From Prochilodus magdalenae (Eukaryota > Chordata > Actinopteri > Characiformes > Prochilodontidae), in contig JAMWET010001877.1 of assembly GCA_024036415.1 (NCBI GenBank), positions 55,282 to 119,281 on the forward strand: a DNA stretch of 64,000 nt, written 5' to 3'. Shown piece by piece: positions 40,475-54,439 of the stretch (position 1 is the first letter of the stretch; every line of letters begins with the position of its first letter). Below the pieces are notes generated by a model, which did not search any database, was not told where the DNA came from, and saw only the letters and a program-made list of their open reading frames with translations. Both the position numbers and the translations under genes were made by a program.

Positions 40475-40776
40475 TGTTTGAATGCAAAGAATGAATGTAA
40501 TCAAACAGTGCTCTTGTTGCCATGATGTAGGCTATATTACACTAATATACACTGGACAGTGTAATTTATTACAAGCTAGCTAAGATCCCAAGACCCATAT
40601 TTGTTGTTCTGTGATGGCGTGACTTAAAGCATTGCACAGGTCTTACGTAAGGTCAGTTACATAGAGAGATAGCAGGGGGTCAAGCCTGGAGCAACAATGA
40701 CAGAGACACCTTTTTACCTAGTAAAAGTAAGGATGCCATCAGCATGATTTTGTAATTGCTATTTAGGCTAAAATCT

Positions 40777-40982
40777 GAATCTCACCTGTTTTGCTTTCTG
40801 ATTCATCATATTAATGGCTTTGTGTTCTCCAGGGGGATCGCAGGAAGCTGTCAGTAATTGTGTAAATTATAGACCACTGCTGCCATTTGTTTTACTGTGA
40901 CAGGAGGTACTTAGTCCATTAAAATCCATTTTCTTTCCCCTCTCTGCTCACTAAATATACAAACATCCAGTGCTGTCACCAA
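40777..40982. repeat. Duplicated 206-bp block, copy B
   Basis: Second copy of the block at 39827, in direct orientation and offset by 950 bases. The downstream homologous flank (to about 41150) keeps recognisable pieces such as 'taagcagtaataag' but is far more diverged than the core. Confidence 0.85.
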
Positions 40983-41159
40983 GTCACAAGTCAGACTTCC
41001 CATTAAATAAATGAATCTACACGTACACTTCGGCCTTTACCTCTTTCACACCAACACCACACTTGTAGTGTCTGAGACATGCCAGGTACAATTGCCATGC
41101 CGTGACATGTACAATTGTCTGCTATAAGCAGTAATAAGCTATATGTCTACGTTACAGTC

Positions 41160-44100
41160 TCCAAATATCTATGTGTATTTTATCATGACGTTAACTTAAT
41201 ACTGCAAACTTTTAAAATATATAGTTTATAAAGGTATAAATTAAGGTACATAATGTTGCTTTAACTGCAGGTAATATGTGTGATCATGTTTACCTCATTA
41301 CTTTAAAGCTTTTTCTTTGAATGAGTCTCCATTTATATCAGCCTCATCTGAATACATGACAGCAAACCTAGACCACATGCACACACACACACAAACACAC
41401 ACACACACACGCATTCAAAATTAAAACCACACTTTATTTAATTTTGACTCAAATCTCATTAAGCTGGCTGAGAATTTCACCAATGTCTTGTGACGCTTGA
41501 TTCATCAAACAAATGTTTTGCTTTTTATGACCCTGCACGTCATGAAATGCCCCACTTTCCAGCTGTGCAAAAGATGTGGCTAAAGAGAAAAATGCTTATT
41601 TGGAACCTTGGAGTACTCCTTGCATGTGAACCCTAAGTTAAATGTGCTTCCATTATTCCCATGTGGCTTTGTCCAAACAGCTACAGTGGTCCATGCTTGA
41701 GGTCATCAGCTGAAGTGGATGCATGGGGGAGATTGTTTAAAATGCATGCTGATGTATAACTGCTGTCCAGAACAAGTGGACAGAACGTTGGCTCTTGTGT
41801 AACAGGTCTAAATGTGTCTGGGGGACATGTTCCAGGTCATCAGAGCATTGAATGCTATGAATGTGGGTGGTATTGTGGCTGCTGGTAGCATTATGAAAAA
41901 CATGTAGGCAGTACTGTAACCTTTTAAAGTATTAGTGTTTCTGTGGCTGCTTTGTGTAATCTTCACTGGTACAAGATAAACACTGGTGGTTTGTTCAGAA
42001 CAGAACCAATATTCTAACGTATATGCTCTTGCGTTATAGCTAATTACTGCAAAAATTAAAACGGGCTAAAACACAAACACTGCATGGATAAAAAAACTCT
42101 GAGATCAGGTGTTTCCACTTAACTATTGTTAGCATAGGCATCTAGCATATGCATAAAAATGAATCATATAGCCATGCAATCCTCTATAGATAAACAGCGA
42201 CAGTATGGTGGATTGAAGAGTGCGGCATTGTTGTAGAATGCCACTTTTGCCCCGTTTGAATTTCCGCCCTGATATTGTTGTGAAACAAAATCATCTAAAA
42301 ATCACCTACACTGCATCACTCACTGCGTTCCAAACTACCTCTGGATGTAAGGCGAATCTGGGTTTGACGAAAGCCAGGAGAACGCTATGGAGTGCACGGT
42401 GTGAACTGTAGAGCTAACAGGTAATCTGTATACTTATCAAACATCCATCAAATGTGCATCTGAGCAACAGTTTATGGTTCTGTTTTTCCTGGTAAACGCT
42501 CATTTCCAGTTGTTGTTTCCATTCCTCAAAACAGTTCGGAGCCCTGCAAGAGACACTATATCTGACAAGCAATGGTGCAATTTCTTTCCTGTACACACAT
42601 CCCTTTCTCAATATCGTGTATTTAGGGGTCATGTGATCTTCGAACACCCACACCTGTTCAAACTCCAGATACTATTAGACACACTGTGTTCAGATCAAGC
42701 TTAGACGTCAGAGGAGCAGCATCCGACCCGCTCTATTACAGTCAAACTCCCGGTGAGAGCCGTAAGTTATCACTCTCTTCTTTTCCAGGAACACAGATGA
42801 ATGCACACACTGTTCAAAGTCTTGCTGAGCTCATATCAAACATAACACCCTTGCATCCTGCAACAAGCAACGTAATACCATTCATACCAGGCATGAGCCG
42901 GTCAGAACTAGCTGCCTTCATTAAACTATAACATTATGGAGGTCACTGAGGCTTTTTATGCAGCCTCCCTGGTGTTAAAAGATTTTGCCCCTTTTTAAAT
43001 TTATTTCAACCCGGACTTAAAAACAACAGAAACCACCTGGACTTGAGGTAAAGTCATCTCTGAAACCAGTGGGGCACTTGCCAAAGTTATCAGGCCAGTG
43101 TTCTGTATTTTGCAACTGTGTTTCACGTCTCTGGATTTGTGTTCTTTTATTAATTACATAGACATGCTTAAAAATATTGTCTCTGATAACTGGTGGATTA
43201 AGATTGGGCTAATAGATATTAACTTCACAGAAGTGTGATGAAAAGCTGGAAGTAGTAAAACATGTAACATCGTATTATGTGACAATAGGTATTTTTGCTG
43301 TGTGGGTCCCATATCTTACATACAGATCACGGTTTCAGCCCGGCCTCAGACGTACACATGCATTTGTTGATGAGCTGAAGGATACGGAATCTGACTTCTC
43401 TTCATGCGCACACACATGACGCAGGCATATGAATGCTACTGAGTACAATCGCAGTTTCGTTTGTTTTTCACAATCACTTGTATCTATATGTAAGTGTAAC
43501 GAGTGCATGTGTGTGAAGGGTGGGGAAATTGTTGCTGTTATGTACACCGTGTTGGCTGCAGCCAGATCTCATTAAAGCAGATGAGGTTGAAAAGTCCTTG
43601 TGACTTGTTAAGCAAAAGATTGCTTACATCTTGCTGTGTAGAGGATTTTATTACAGAAGGTAAAGGGTAATTTGGTCAAGGGTAATTTGGCATGAGACTG
43701 ACTTAACTTTTTGGCATGAGATGAACATCTTTCTTTGCAAGCTAGCCTAAAATGGGATTTAGATTTTAAATCATTTTGGCATCTGGGAAAACTACAGAAC
43801 TCTGTGAGTTCGAGAATGACACAGATACGGTTTCAGGTCACAACCACAAACACCAGTGGCAGGGATACTACACTCTGCTGTCTGATTTACGCCATTTTCC
43901 TGTTAGCTGTTGTCCATTCTTTCATCTCTTGCAACAATAATGTCTCAATGTCACAATAATGCAGTCTTCCAGGTGAATATGAAGCCACCAAACACTATAA
44001 CATGACCAACAAAGTTTTTTTATATTTATTATTTGATAGAGTTTGCTAATGTGACACAAGCTAGGGAGCTCATGCTAAAGCTAAAAAGAGTATTTAGCAC

Positions 44101-45600
44101 TGACATTCTGGCATTAAGTACAAGCTTTGTTTAATTCTACTATATAATAGACCAGGTCAGAATAGAGACATTGATGATTAATAGTAACCCAGTGATGATG
44201 TCTAGAAGACAACAAATGCCTACAGAGGACACATTTACCATCAAGTTAACTACAACCATTAAGCAAACTACAAACTGAACAAGGTCATTAGCTGTATTAG
44301 GTTTGTAGAGTACTACAACAGTGGCTTTATATAAACAAAAAGATGATTACATCACATATCACAGCCCATATGCTTCTCAAGCTGGTGGCAAATGAAGAAG
44401 CATAAGTTCTGCTGCTTCCTGTTTGTGTCAGTGCTTGTTTTGAAGGTGTTGTGGAAAAACATCCTTAGTGAATATCTTATAGATAAGCTGTCCATGACAT
44501 CATCTCTTGCTGGATTCACAATTAGTTCCTTTACTGGAAAGCAACCATTATGATTGCTCAACCAGCTGGCAGATCTGATGTCACTGGCGTACTTAAACTG
44601 TTGAAGATATTATATTACCGCCTCTTCAGTTTCCTCTGCACAACCCCATCCATCTTATCTTCAATGGCTCTAGCTGAGCACCAAGGCATATGGCCATGTC
44701 TTTTGTTAAGGGCCAAATACTCTTCAGCAACCAAATTGGGCAATGGACCGTAGTGCTATAGTCTAAACATGAGGAGTGCAGACAGCAAGCACACACAACC
44801 CAGCACCCTTCTAGCCCTTCTGGTTACATTGAACTTGGCTGCAAGGTTTAGAAGTATAGGATAGAAGCAGATGGGATAGAAGCAGATGGGTTCATTAAGG
44901 CAGCTGCCTGATGGCAGGCCAATACAAACAGGGGTCAGAGCACGCTAGGCGTGGGAATGTGGGCAACAGGAACAGGAGCATAAAAGAAAAAATTTTGAAA
45001 CTGTTATATGGAGGACCAGAGTGAGCTTTAGTTTACATGTCTGTCCTGTGTGCTTGACCTTTCTCTCTCTCACTTATTTTCTTCTAAATCACTTCATCCT
45101 TCTGGGTACTAAAGAAGCCTAATCCCAGCATTTAATGAGTGGAAAGGAGGAAGCACCTTGGACAGGCTGCCAGTCAGTCATACAGTCATACTCACTCATA
45201 CCTTTTTAGCATTCCCAAGGTGTTAGAGTGTTCCTAAACACACAGAGTAAGGTAACGTGTAAAAACAATGTCTGGTTTCAGCACCAAACAAGCCTTAAAC
45301 ATATGTTTAAACATAAACATACGCATGAAGAACTGGGTTAGCTAGATGCTGGGCCCACCAGGAGGTATACCTGTGGATGTACTCTGTAATGCCAACCAAG
45401 ATCAAGTGTGGGGAGTGGGAGTGATTAATGCCAGCACTTACACAAATTGGAGTTCCTAATTTTAAGATTTTAAGATTTGTCCTCCTGATAGTAAGGCTTT
45501 ATCATTTATAAGATATTTATCATAACAAATGCGATCTTGTAGAGTGACATTTTGACATACAACCCACTGTAGTGCAGTTTGAATGTGGCATAGTACTACT
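41160..45600. other. Non-coding stretch, no gene seen
   Basis: Includes a CA microsatellite (41380-41412). Short open frames around 42220-42930 and 43735-43959 show no recognisable protein. Confidence 0.55.
41380..41412. repeat. Microsatellite (CA)n
   Basis: CA dinucleotides with one AA interruption. Confidence 0.9.
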
Positions 45601-45608
45601 GTATAATA

Positions 45609-45777
45609 CAGCGTTTCTCAACCCTGCCCTGCACATTTAGATTCCTTGCTTTAACACACCCCCTGCAACTCTGTAAGGGCATGTAAATGAGCTGACTGAC
45701 GTTGAACCAGGTGTGTTGGGGCAGGGAAAGTGGTAAAATGTGCAGGGTGCCTCCAGGACAAGGGCTGAGAAATACAG
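45609..45777. mobile_element. Hairpin MITE-like element, copy 2
   Basis: Left end CAGCGTTTCTCAACCCTG, inner CTGCACATTT. On the right AAAATGTGCAG, then GTGCCTCCAGGACAAGGG and CTGAGAAA. The ends are complementary, as in copies 1 and 3. No clear target duplication. Confidence 0.7.
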
Positions 45778-46224
45778 CTGCAAGACTACCAAGACTTAAC
45801 ATTCCAGTTTTAGTCTAATTGTTTAATTAAGGTCCATGCATGCTATTTTAGTCATTCCTTTTTTATCTATTTATGTAGCTTTCTGATTGATTTCTGAAAC
45901 AAATACATTTTGGCAAAAAGATTTTGGCATGCGTTTAGTCAGCACTAGCCCAGCGTCTCCTGTTGTTAACTGAAGAAGCATGTGTATCATGTCTTGGCTG
46001 TCTATCAGAAATAAATGACAAACCATGTTAATTTCATGGTTTTCCCTGGCTGTAGCTTTACATAACTACAAAGAATGTCATCATCTGTTGCTAGCTAGTC
46101 TAGTAAGCTACAGCACACACACTCCAGCATCCCTGTTACACTTATGACACTGTAATCATGTCATGAGAACCATAACAAACTGCACTGAGAACCATGAGAC
46201 AATTTGAGCCAAATATATAAAACC

Positions 46225-46326
<102 letters not shown>

Positions 46327-47744
46327 CTAGTGTATGCTTATGTATTATATTCATTATAATTTGTATGTAATTACCTTAATTATAACTGTATTTATTACTG
46401 TAATTAGCCTTAAGCTACTGTAATTTTTGCTGTAATTAGCATTATGCTACCTACTGTCATGTTTCAGTTTCCATTATATCAGTGCTGGCAAGTCAATGCT
46501 GGTACCCAAAACAGAAGTACAGGCTTCCGTAACTCCTAAACCTCCAACTAGCCCCTGACAGTAAAGGCCAGGAAGGAGAGGCAGATGGGGTGACAGCATG
46601 CAAAGCTGCCCCCAACCCTAAATGACATGGCCCCCAGCAAGTAACAAAAGGGGCCATGTCTGTCAGTCTTGCTTACATTCATAAATGTGAGGATCTGTTC
46701 TTTCGAACATCGGCTTCTCTTATCTTTCTCGGAATCTAAAGACAAGTGGAGCTGTCTGGCTAGGCCAAGCTGAATCGATCAAAGTGCTGGACAGTCAATA
46801 ATAAGAGAATGGAAATTGGAGTCCAATCACTAAGCAGCCCCACACAGACAGAGCAGACTGATTTGATTCTGGATTGCTCCCTGTCTCTTCATATCAATGA
46901 GCTCATTCCGACAGACGTTGGTTTTCCTTGAACACTCAAGTGTCTTCCTTGAAGAAAAAATTAATGTGAAATTCATGATGTAGTGATGGAAAAACTGTTT
47001 CCTGAGCTGTTTCCTGTGTTAAAATGTGATTTTCAAGGAAACATTCCAAATAAAATAAACATTATTAATGTGATAAACATCTGCTGGATAATCTGACCTC
47101 TGATGTATACAGACAGGTGCATCTGCTGTTACAGTACTGTGGTGTAATTATGTCCATATTGGAAAAGTGTAACAAAAAAATTATTTTCTCTAGCATATAG
47201 CCTATCTTAGTCAGTGTCTACAATCATCCTCTACATTCTAAAAAATAAAAGCATTAAGCATACATGAAGCAAGCACCTCTATTTTTAATGTCAGGTGTCA
47301 ATTAAAGATACTGAAGACCTCGTATATATAGAAAAGAGATAATGCGTCAGAGAATATGTTCCATAGAAATAGATGATGGCACTCTTTGACAAACCCTGCC
47401 AATTAAAACATGTCACGCTTACCTACAGAACACAGTATGTGTCTCATATGGATGCTGAAACAAAATGTGTTGATGACACTGTGCGAGTGAGCGAGCGTGA
47501 GAAAACGTAAGCGAGAGGTGTGAATTCCAGTGTTTAAAAAAAGCTGTTTCTTCAGTCTTATTATAGGCGGCCTTTGCCCTCGCCGTGCCCGCTGGGCACC
47601 ATCTGCTGGAGGATTAATCTGATCTATGACGTATACAGGCAGGTTTGAATGCTGGTGAGTCACAGCTCAAGTGAGACGACGCAAACCCCCTGATCCATAC
47701 TTGCGTGTCTTGCGTGAGTAAAGACTAATGCTGATTATTAAAGG

Positions 47745-48030
47745 GGAAATTCCACCAGTTTGGCCACATACATACATGTTATTCACTCAACGATATGTAA
47801 ACAAGGTCAAGTGGTTTGATGTGAAATGGTGTATTAAGGACAAACTTAACAACTCACAAAATCATATCTAAACTATCATAAAACAGTGGTGCCATGCAAC
47901 ATGTCCAGAATCATTTCATCTTCCTGTGAGACAGCTTTTACAGTCATCAAATGTGTTAGACGCCTGGTTACTATTATTAACACTATAAACAATTATGACC
48001 CTGTATGTTTCTCTGGAATACAGCATTTTT
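47745..48030. mobile_element. Diverged interspersed repeat, copy 1
   Basis: Shares ordered phrases with 54440-54650: 'atgtaaacaa', 'ggtttgatgtgaaatg', and 'acaaa.tt..c'. The family is unnamed but the repeated order shows common origin. Confidence 0.45.
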
Positions 48031-49203
48031 AAATAACAAATATTATTGAAAATTTAAATCAATACAAATACATATACATATTCAAATAGAGCAAAAAAAA
48101 TCTAAATTTTACACATTTTTTTAAGTCACTCAAAAACAAATATACAATATTCTAATTAATACAATTAAATAAATTAACATGTCCAAGTCCAAGGGAATTT
48201 TTTCCATGGGTATCAATCATCTGTAGTCTTCTCAATTCTTAAAAACTGTGTCTTTTAGGTTCTAGAACAATGAATAAGTAGATGTTCAATAATTTTATCC
48301 TCATATAATTTAATTACTGCGCATTTTAGTGTGGACATAGAGGCTCCATTTAACTATGTATGTTACTGGTAATCACTCTGAATTACTTTCTTTACATCTT
48401 AATGTTTTAATTATCCAGAAAGAAAACATTAGTGGATTTCCTCTTATAGGCAAAAACAAACATTCATTTTTAATGTAATTCAATATTTTCTTTTAATCTG
48501 TAAAAAAACGAAATGTATTTATTTCAGTATTTTGCACATTGTCTTGCTTCTAACAGCATAATTCATATGTAGGCACCTTTAATAAAGGTTTAGCGCCGAC
48601 CAACTATCAAAATGTGAGCAATTTAATTCACCCACACGGTGCATGTTACCTGAGACCCCACTGGGTGATGAACTTCGGAGGGTCATTCCTAAAGTTGTCT
48701 TTCACATTTCTCTACTTTCAGAACCCAACATATCAGCATTCAGAACACCTGCCTCCATGAAACTTTACATGTGCATTTTGAACTGAATTCTTAAGGAAAT
48801 ACCAGAAATACCTGATCACTTATAGCTGGATTTATGATTTATGATTATATATTACAAAATTATTTTCACAGTAATCTTTTCTGTAAAACATCTGGAGTCT
48901 GTCTTCACAATCAAATAAGCATTTATATTCTAACATCATCCAAAGATGTTTGAGTTTTATATGCTAGTTTTATAAGTAAAACATGTTAACTTAAGTTCTT
49001 GTCCTCATATCTAAACATTAATTTTGCACAAAAACAATACAATCCAATATGAAAAACACTTCTGCTGAATTAATGACATACTCAATCCACCTGTAATACC
49101 TGACTTTAAGAAATCATCATGATTAATGTTGCCTAGAATGTGTGTGAGACTGAATGGCTGTATTTCCGCTTGTTTTCTCTGACTAATTAGACTCTTTCCA
49201 AAG

Positions 49204-49390
49204 TCAATAGAGACAGCTGGGATACTTTAGCTCAGACTGCCAAACCTTCAAGGCTCTGTGCATCCACTGAATTGCATAGTTGTAGTTGTAGTAGCTGTAG
49301 ATCAGTGGATTTAAATACAGGAATGCATGAGCTTCACTGAAGAACCTGCAGAACATTCTTCTCACATTTGTACGTTTTCTGGCCTATTTC
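49204..49390 (-). pseudogene. Possible class A GPCR 3'-end remnant
   Basis: On the minus strand a frame reads FCRFFSEAHAFLYLNPLIYS, then about 30 more residues including WMHRALKVW before a TGA at 49206-49204. NPLIY matches the NPxxY motif at the end of transmembrane helix 7, and the basic/aromatic segment after it fits helix 8. An in-frame TAG lies just upstream, and no earlier helices are readable. The receptor family is not identified. A chance match is possible. Confidence 0.35.
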
Positions 49391-49585
49391 TATTACATCT
49401 ATTGAGGTTGATGGACTGCAGGTAAATCCCTCCACGACACATCAAAATCTAGATGGATGTGACTCCTTACTTGCCTTTGATTCTCATATGACGGATATAT
49501 GATATCAGCTTAGTTACCAAGACCACCTTTGTGAAAAAACTGTCTGTGTAATGTTGCTAAACTGCTCCTCAAGCTCAGCAGGAAA

Positions 49586-49800
49586 GATGCTGAAATGCTA
49601 CATCGTGTCCTCATCAGCTCCTGTCTTGCCTTATGCAACACCCTTTTGATTAATATCACTGACAAACTCCTTACTAAATTACAACACATTTAAACTTCCA
49701 TAACTCAAACCAAATGTTCTCTCCACATTGCGCCCATTCTCTGTAAACTGCATCTCAAATCTATCTGGGTCACAGTCGAACTCACAAAGAGGCAGTGCGT
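49586..49800 (+). pseudogene. LINE ORF2 C-terminal remnant
   Basis: The frame from 49586 reads DAEMLHRVLISSCLALCNTL and then ITDKLLTKLQ before a stop. A shifted frame then gives SLHIAPILCKLHL. These match in order the region after the reverse transcriptase palm in fish non-LTR elements (usual form DAE.LVHAFITSRLDYCN.LL, then HITPVL..LHWLP). The copy is broken by stops and frameshifts. Confidence 0.55.
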
Positions 49801-52690
49801 TTGCAGTGTTCCCTCCAACCAATCAGAAACAAAGCTGGAAACTAATAAATGATATAATAACTTTGTTAATGGGGTCCGCAAAGGGTTCCAGAGTTTCTGA
49901 GTCTCATTCCCTGCTGGAGAATACAACACCTCATTAAACTAATTACGAAGACCTTAAGGAGTTGATTTGAGCACATTAACGAGCAGTAATCACTGAATCT
50001 CGCAGTGCATTGACCCTCAGGGACATGGACTTTATGCTCCTTATTGAACAACAGGTCGAAAAATGTATTACACTCTGTCATTTATTATTCACCATCTCTA
50101 GCTTCCCACCATTAGAACACAAGGCTGTCAGCATCATATAAAATCCTAAAGAAGGCTGCTGCCATTCAGCTGTGTTCTTTTGAGTCACAGGGTTTCTGTT
50201 TTTTCTTTCTGCTCCTTCAGGATCCAAGGGTGGCCATTCTGTAGAGGGATTTTAAGATAAAGCATATTAAAACAAATGACTGTAGTATGAGAAGTGACTA
50301 TAAAGCTTTAGGATACAGAACCTGGACTGGACTTCTGGGCAGCTTAAGTTTTGGGCTGCCATTAAAGAACTCAGATAGGACTGAGGGAGGACTGAGGAAC
50401 AGGGAAGAAATACAGATGTGCCTGGGTTTGAAAACAATGTCATATTTCTTAGGTTAGTTTAACCAGCAGCAGCATACTGGCACTATTGAGCATCCCTATG
50501 GGGTTCTTAAAGGCTGCCATGCCAAGCTAAAGACAATTCACACTACATTATTGGTCGTAATAGATTAAACACAAACAGTTAAAGTTTGTAAATGGTTCCC
50601 ATCATGGGTGCAGGTTTGCATTTGGATAGTAAAAACATATTATTTTAGGTTTACCTTTGTTTCATTTCTGGACTGTTACTGTGCATGGTTTTATTTTTTG
50701 GTTTAGATCATGTATGTTAATAAGCCTATTGGTTATCAGCAGTATATTCAAATGAGGATGGGGTGGGTTTGGAAGTACCAATGTGTGTCTTTGCTTTTCA
50801 TGTTTAATTTCTTCTCCAGTAAAAAGGCCTGGCATAGTTTCGCATTTCTAACAACTGACTGAAACAGTGGTCAGGCCTACCGCTCATATGTATCTAGAAT
50901 TCCCAGAAGGCTAATCTACCTGCATAGCGGAGAAAATAAATACTGGTTGGATCATTTTCCACTAAGTGTTGCAACCCTTTTGTTTTTAACCCAAACATAA
51001 AAATGAAACAAGAGTTTTAGTACATTAAAAAACTGCTATGTAAATACGTATAACAGAACTCTTGCTTTTATTAGGCAAAGAATAACTGCGGACATTTTTG
51101 CATTTTAACATCTGACTATTAGGATTCTCTGACCGCCTAGAAGACCCTGCGAGTTCCTTTTGTCATCTAACTATTAAACTAATGATTAGATGTACACAGA
51201 ATACACTAAACCCTGCAGCACTGTGGCCCTTTTAAAACCTTGCTTGGGAAGCATGTTCTTAATCTCAGAATGCTTTGACAATCCTGCTCACTCTCAGCTC
51301 CTGCTGTCAGCTCTTTTCTCCGCCAGTGGTAGAAAGTGTTTGTCAGAGGCCTGTAAACTGAATGAAAACACCTGCCTTATTGATTATGTAACTCAGTAAC
51401 TCTCACTGAGCTCCTGCACTACCACTCGCGGCTTAAAAATTATACCGTGCTTTGTCAGCATGGAACATGCATAACACACTTCCTTCCTGCCCTGGCCAAC
51501 CATTAGCAAAAGGAGGTCGGAACACAATTCAAGCATTAATTCCTGGGTGCAGTGGGAACAAGCTTTTGTTCAAAGGTAGTTCAAGTCATCTCTTCTCTTT
51601 TCAAAGCGGATGGTGCGCATTCAAATGGAACTGGGAACATTTTGCAAAAGAAAATCTCTCACAGCATTTCCGCAGGGCAAAATCCAAGCAAGCGTGAGCT
51701 CTGATTACTTGCCTGCCTCCTTTACATTCATATACATACATCCAATTAGGATCCACTTGTATATGTGGTTAAAGGTCATTACTGTAAAGCACAGTGGACT
51801 CGTTTGATTTGAAAGAGCTTGTTCTGCTGTTGTTGTGTGTTAACGAGCCCCCTTTTGTTTTTGGCGTGCTGCCCACATCATCCCACAAGGCCACTCTCCA
51901 GCACTGTTGCACCACTGATTAATCACACGCGTCGCATTCCCGCAGCCACGACAGTGCACTTGAGCTGAGGCCTCACTTCACGATGATAATGGCAGGGGAA
52001 CAAAACAATGGTGCACATGTGTCCTCTAAGCAGCAGGCAGTTAACATTAGCATTTCAATTCAAAGTGGATCAGCAGGTCACCTCAAGCACTGCTAACACC
52101 CGGCCTTTATCAACCATCATGTTAAACGCATAGTCCATTGCACCAGCCTCACCAGCTATGCTTCCATTTGATTTTTGCTTGCTTTCAGAAGACTCACTAC
52201 AAATGGTTTGTGCAATGATATTATTTCTTGTGGGAAGATTGCTGTTGGATGAATTCATTCATATAAATTCTATGTCACATATGTTGGCAGAAAAAGGAAA
52301 ATGTTGTTGATGCTTATAAAATGTTACAACAATTTCCATGTCCACTGGCTATATAAACTTTTTTTGCAAAAATGTCTTAGGATGAAAACATAGCTATTGT
52401 CTAATAATATGATACAAAGCTGATGAATTTAAGGCAAGTAGGAGCTGTTGTACAACAATAGCATATAAACAGAGTCAGTCTATATATCAATGAAATACAG
52501 TCATTTATTATTAGAAAAAATGACAGCAACTATATTTAGCAAACATCAGCAAATGTGCAGCATGCAAATGTGCATCTCCAAATACATCTAGCTAATTAGC
52601 AAGCCAGCTAAATTTATCACTCTTAAAATACATGTATGTTTTGTCTCAATAATTCTCTATGGTCACATGCCTTTTCTCAGTGTGATGCAA
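49800..52690. other. Non-coding stretch, no gene seen
   Basis: The first part (to about 50110) may still belong to the LINE remnant. Short open frames at 51190-51800 match nothing I know. Confidence 0.5.
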
Positions 52691-52697
52691 CAGTCAC

Positions 52698-52950
52698 GTT
52701 AAGTGCCTTGGACTAGGCGCATGCGCTATAGAATGTAAAGTAAGAAAGAGAGACTAGGGCATTGACAGGTATTTATGCAAGGTGGTTAGCTCCAGGTTGT
52801 AGCCTGTATGGTCTATTCCACTGCGGTTATCCTGGATTGTGGTGAATGAAGTGTGGGTGCTTCCCTGACGAATAAATGGTCTCCATTAGACCACACTGCC
52901 TGTCTTCTGTGTGGTTTCTTTATGGATGATATTTTTTTTTCTGAAGTTTG
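52698..52950 (+). mobile_element. Possible solo LTR or retroelement fragment
   Basis: The block begins TGTGATGCAACAGTCACG, includes 'aggcgcatgcgctatagaa', and ends with 'cgaataaatggtctccatta' followed by 'cctgtcttctgtgtggtttc'. An AATAAA a short distance before a T/G-rich end is a usual LTR layout. No internal element, clear CA end or target duplication was found. Confidence 0.3.
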
Positions 52951-54120
52951 GCCTTTTGGCTGTTTATTGGCTTAAGGTTTCTCACAAATGTTATTACATA
53001 CACTTTAACCTGGCTTACTCTTGAAGGAAGTCACATCCTAAAAACTTTGGGAAGGCACTGACTGATGAAGTGGACATTGCACATGGTTTCAGATAGCTGA
53101 TAAGTGGGCCATTTGTTAGTGATCCAATGACAGCGGTCAGTCACTAGGCAATTCAGCAGACGGTACAATTAGTTATCTGGAGATTTAATTGACCTGGCTA
53201 TATAAATCTGACTCTGGAATATTAAATCAACGAAATCTCTAATACTTAGATACGATTCACATAATTACTTATCTATAATTAAATGTGAATGGATGAATAG
53301 TGCTCCCTGTTTGTGAAAGCAACTTGCTTCTGCATCCAGTCCGTAAATATTAGTTCACTTTATCCACTGCAAACAAAACCATATTGTTGATAATGTCGGT
53401 CACGTAAATAATACCTCCTATATTGTGTGACCTCCAATGATCTTCAGAATGAGGAGTCAGTGAGTTTATTACTGAGTTGGCTGGCCTGCTTGGCAGTCTG
53501 GTATCTTTGCATGTACAGCACTGCGAAAAACTAAGTGTACAGCAGCAGCTCCAAACATCCGCTTTCATTATAGCTTAGATACTTTTTCATAGTAATCATT
53601 AACAGTTGATGGCCTGTCGCTAGCTCAGCGTACACATTGCACAACTGCGTCAGCAGACAAGTACCCAAAAAGGGCTGATTCAGACTTCCAGAACATTCAT
53701 TACTTTCAGCTAGTGATAAATGTTCCTGTACACTGTATATATAAACACCTAGCTGAGATGCTGCATAGACTTAGCGAGAAAAACAAACATGGTGGCTTCC
53801 TGATGGGCGGGCAGCAACTCTCACGCTGCTTATTGTACCTTCACGCCAAGACAATCAGTGCTTATTCACCCAGGCCACACCTCCAATCAGTTGCCATTGT
53901 CCTGAACAGAACACTTCCAATGAATGTACACCGTAGTTCCACGTCATTCTTACTGTTGCGTGTGTAGCTTTGTGACAGCCATCTTTGCTTGTTTGTCTAG
54001 TGGTTGAGGACTGCTGACACGATTTGCGACTGCACCACAACAACACAGTAGAAGTCAAAACACTGACATGTAGTTCTCACGCATTGCAGCTACACGCTAT
54101 GTCAGGTCTATGCGTCTGTG
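52950..54120. other. Non-coding stretch, no gene seen
   Basis: Only short unrelated open frames; no repeat family recognised. Confidence 0.5.
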
Positions 54121-54124
54121 ATGC

Positions 54125-54410
54125 CATTTGATTCAAGTTCAAGTTCAGGAGGCTGTATACTCATTTCAGCTGTGTACAAATACGATTTTCAGGACCATGG
54201 TTCAACACAATAACACAATACACAGTGCAGACACTAGAGTGAAATAAACACAAAGGATTTACAGTCAATACAACAGCAGACACAGGATGGCTATAGTACA
54301 CAGTGATGAGAATATATAGAGTTGTGCAAAGAAGGATGTAATGTGCCATGAAATATTTGCAGCCTAGCATATATGAACATAGCAGACACTCAAGTGACTA
54401 CAGTGATCGA
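54125..54410 (-). mobile_element. Retroelement 3' tail, minus orientation
   Basis: Begins 'ttcaagttcaagttca', the complement of a (TTGAAC)-like tail, then 'catttcagctgtgtacaaat', 'caggaccatggttcaacaca' and 'gcagacactagagtgaaata'. This order of phrases belongs to a common fish retroelement and is related to the tail at 27433-27745. Confidence 0.55.
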
Positions 54411-54439
54411 ATACTGTTAAAGAAAAACTGTACTCTATA

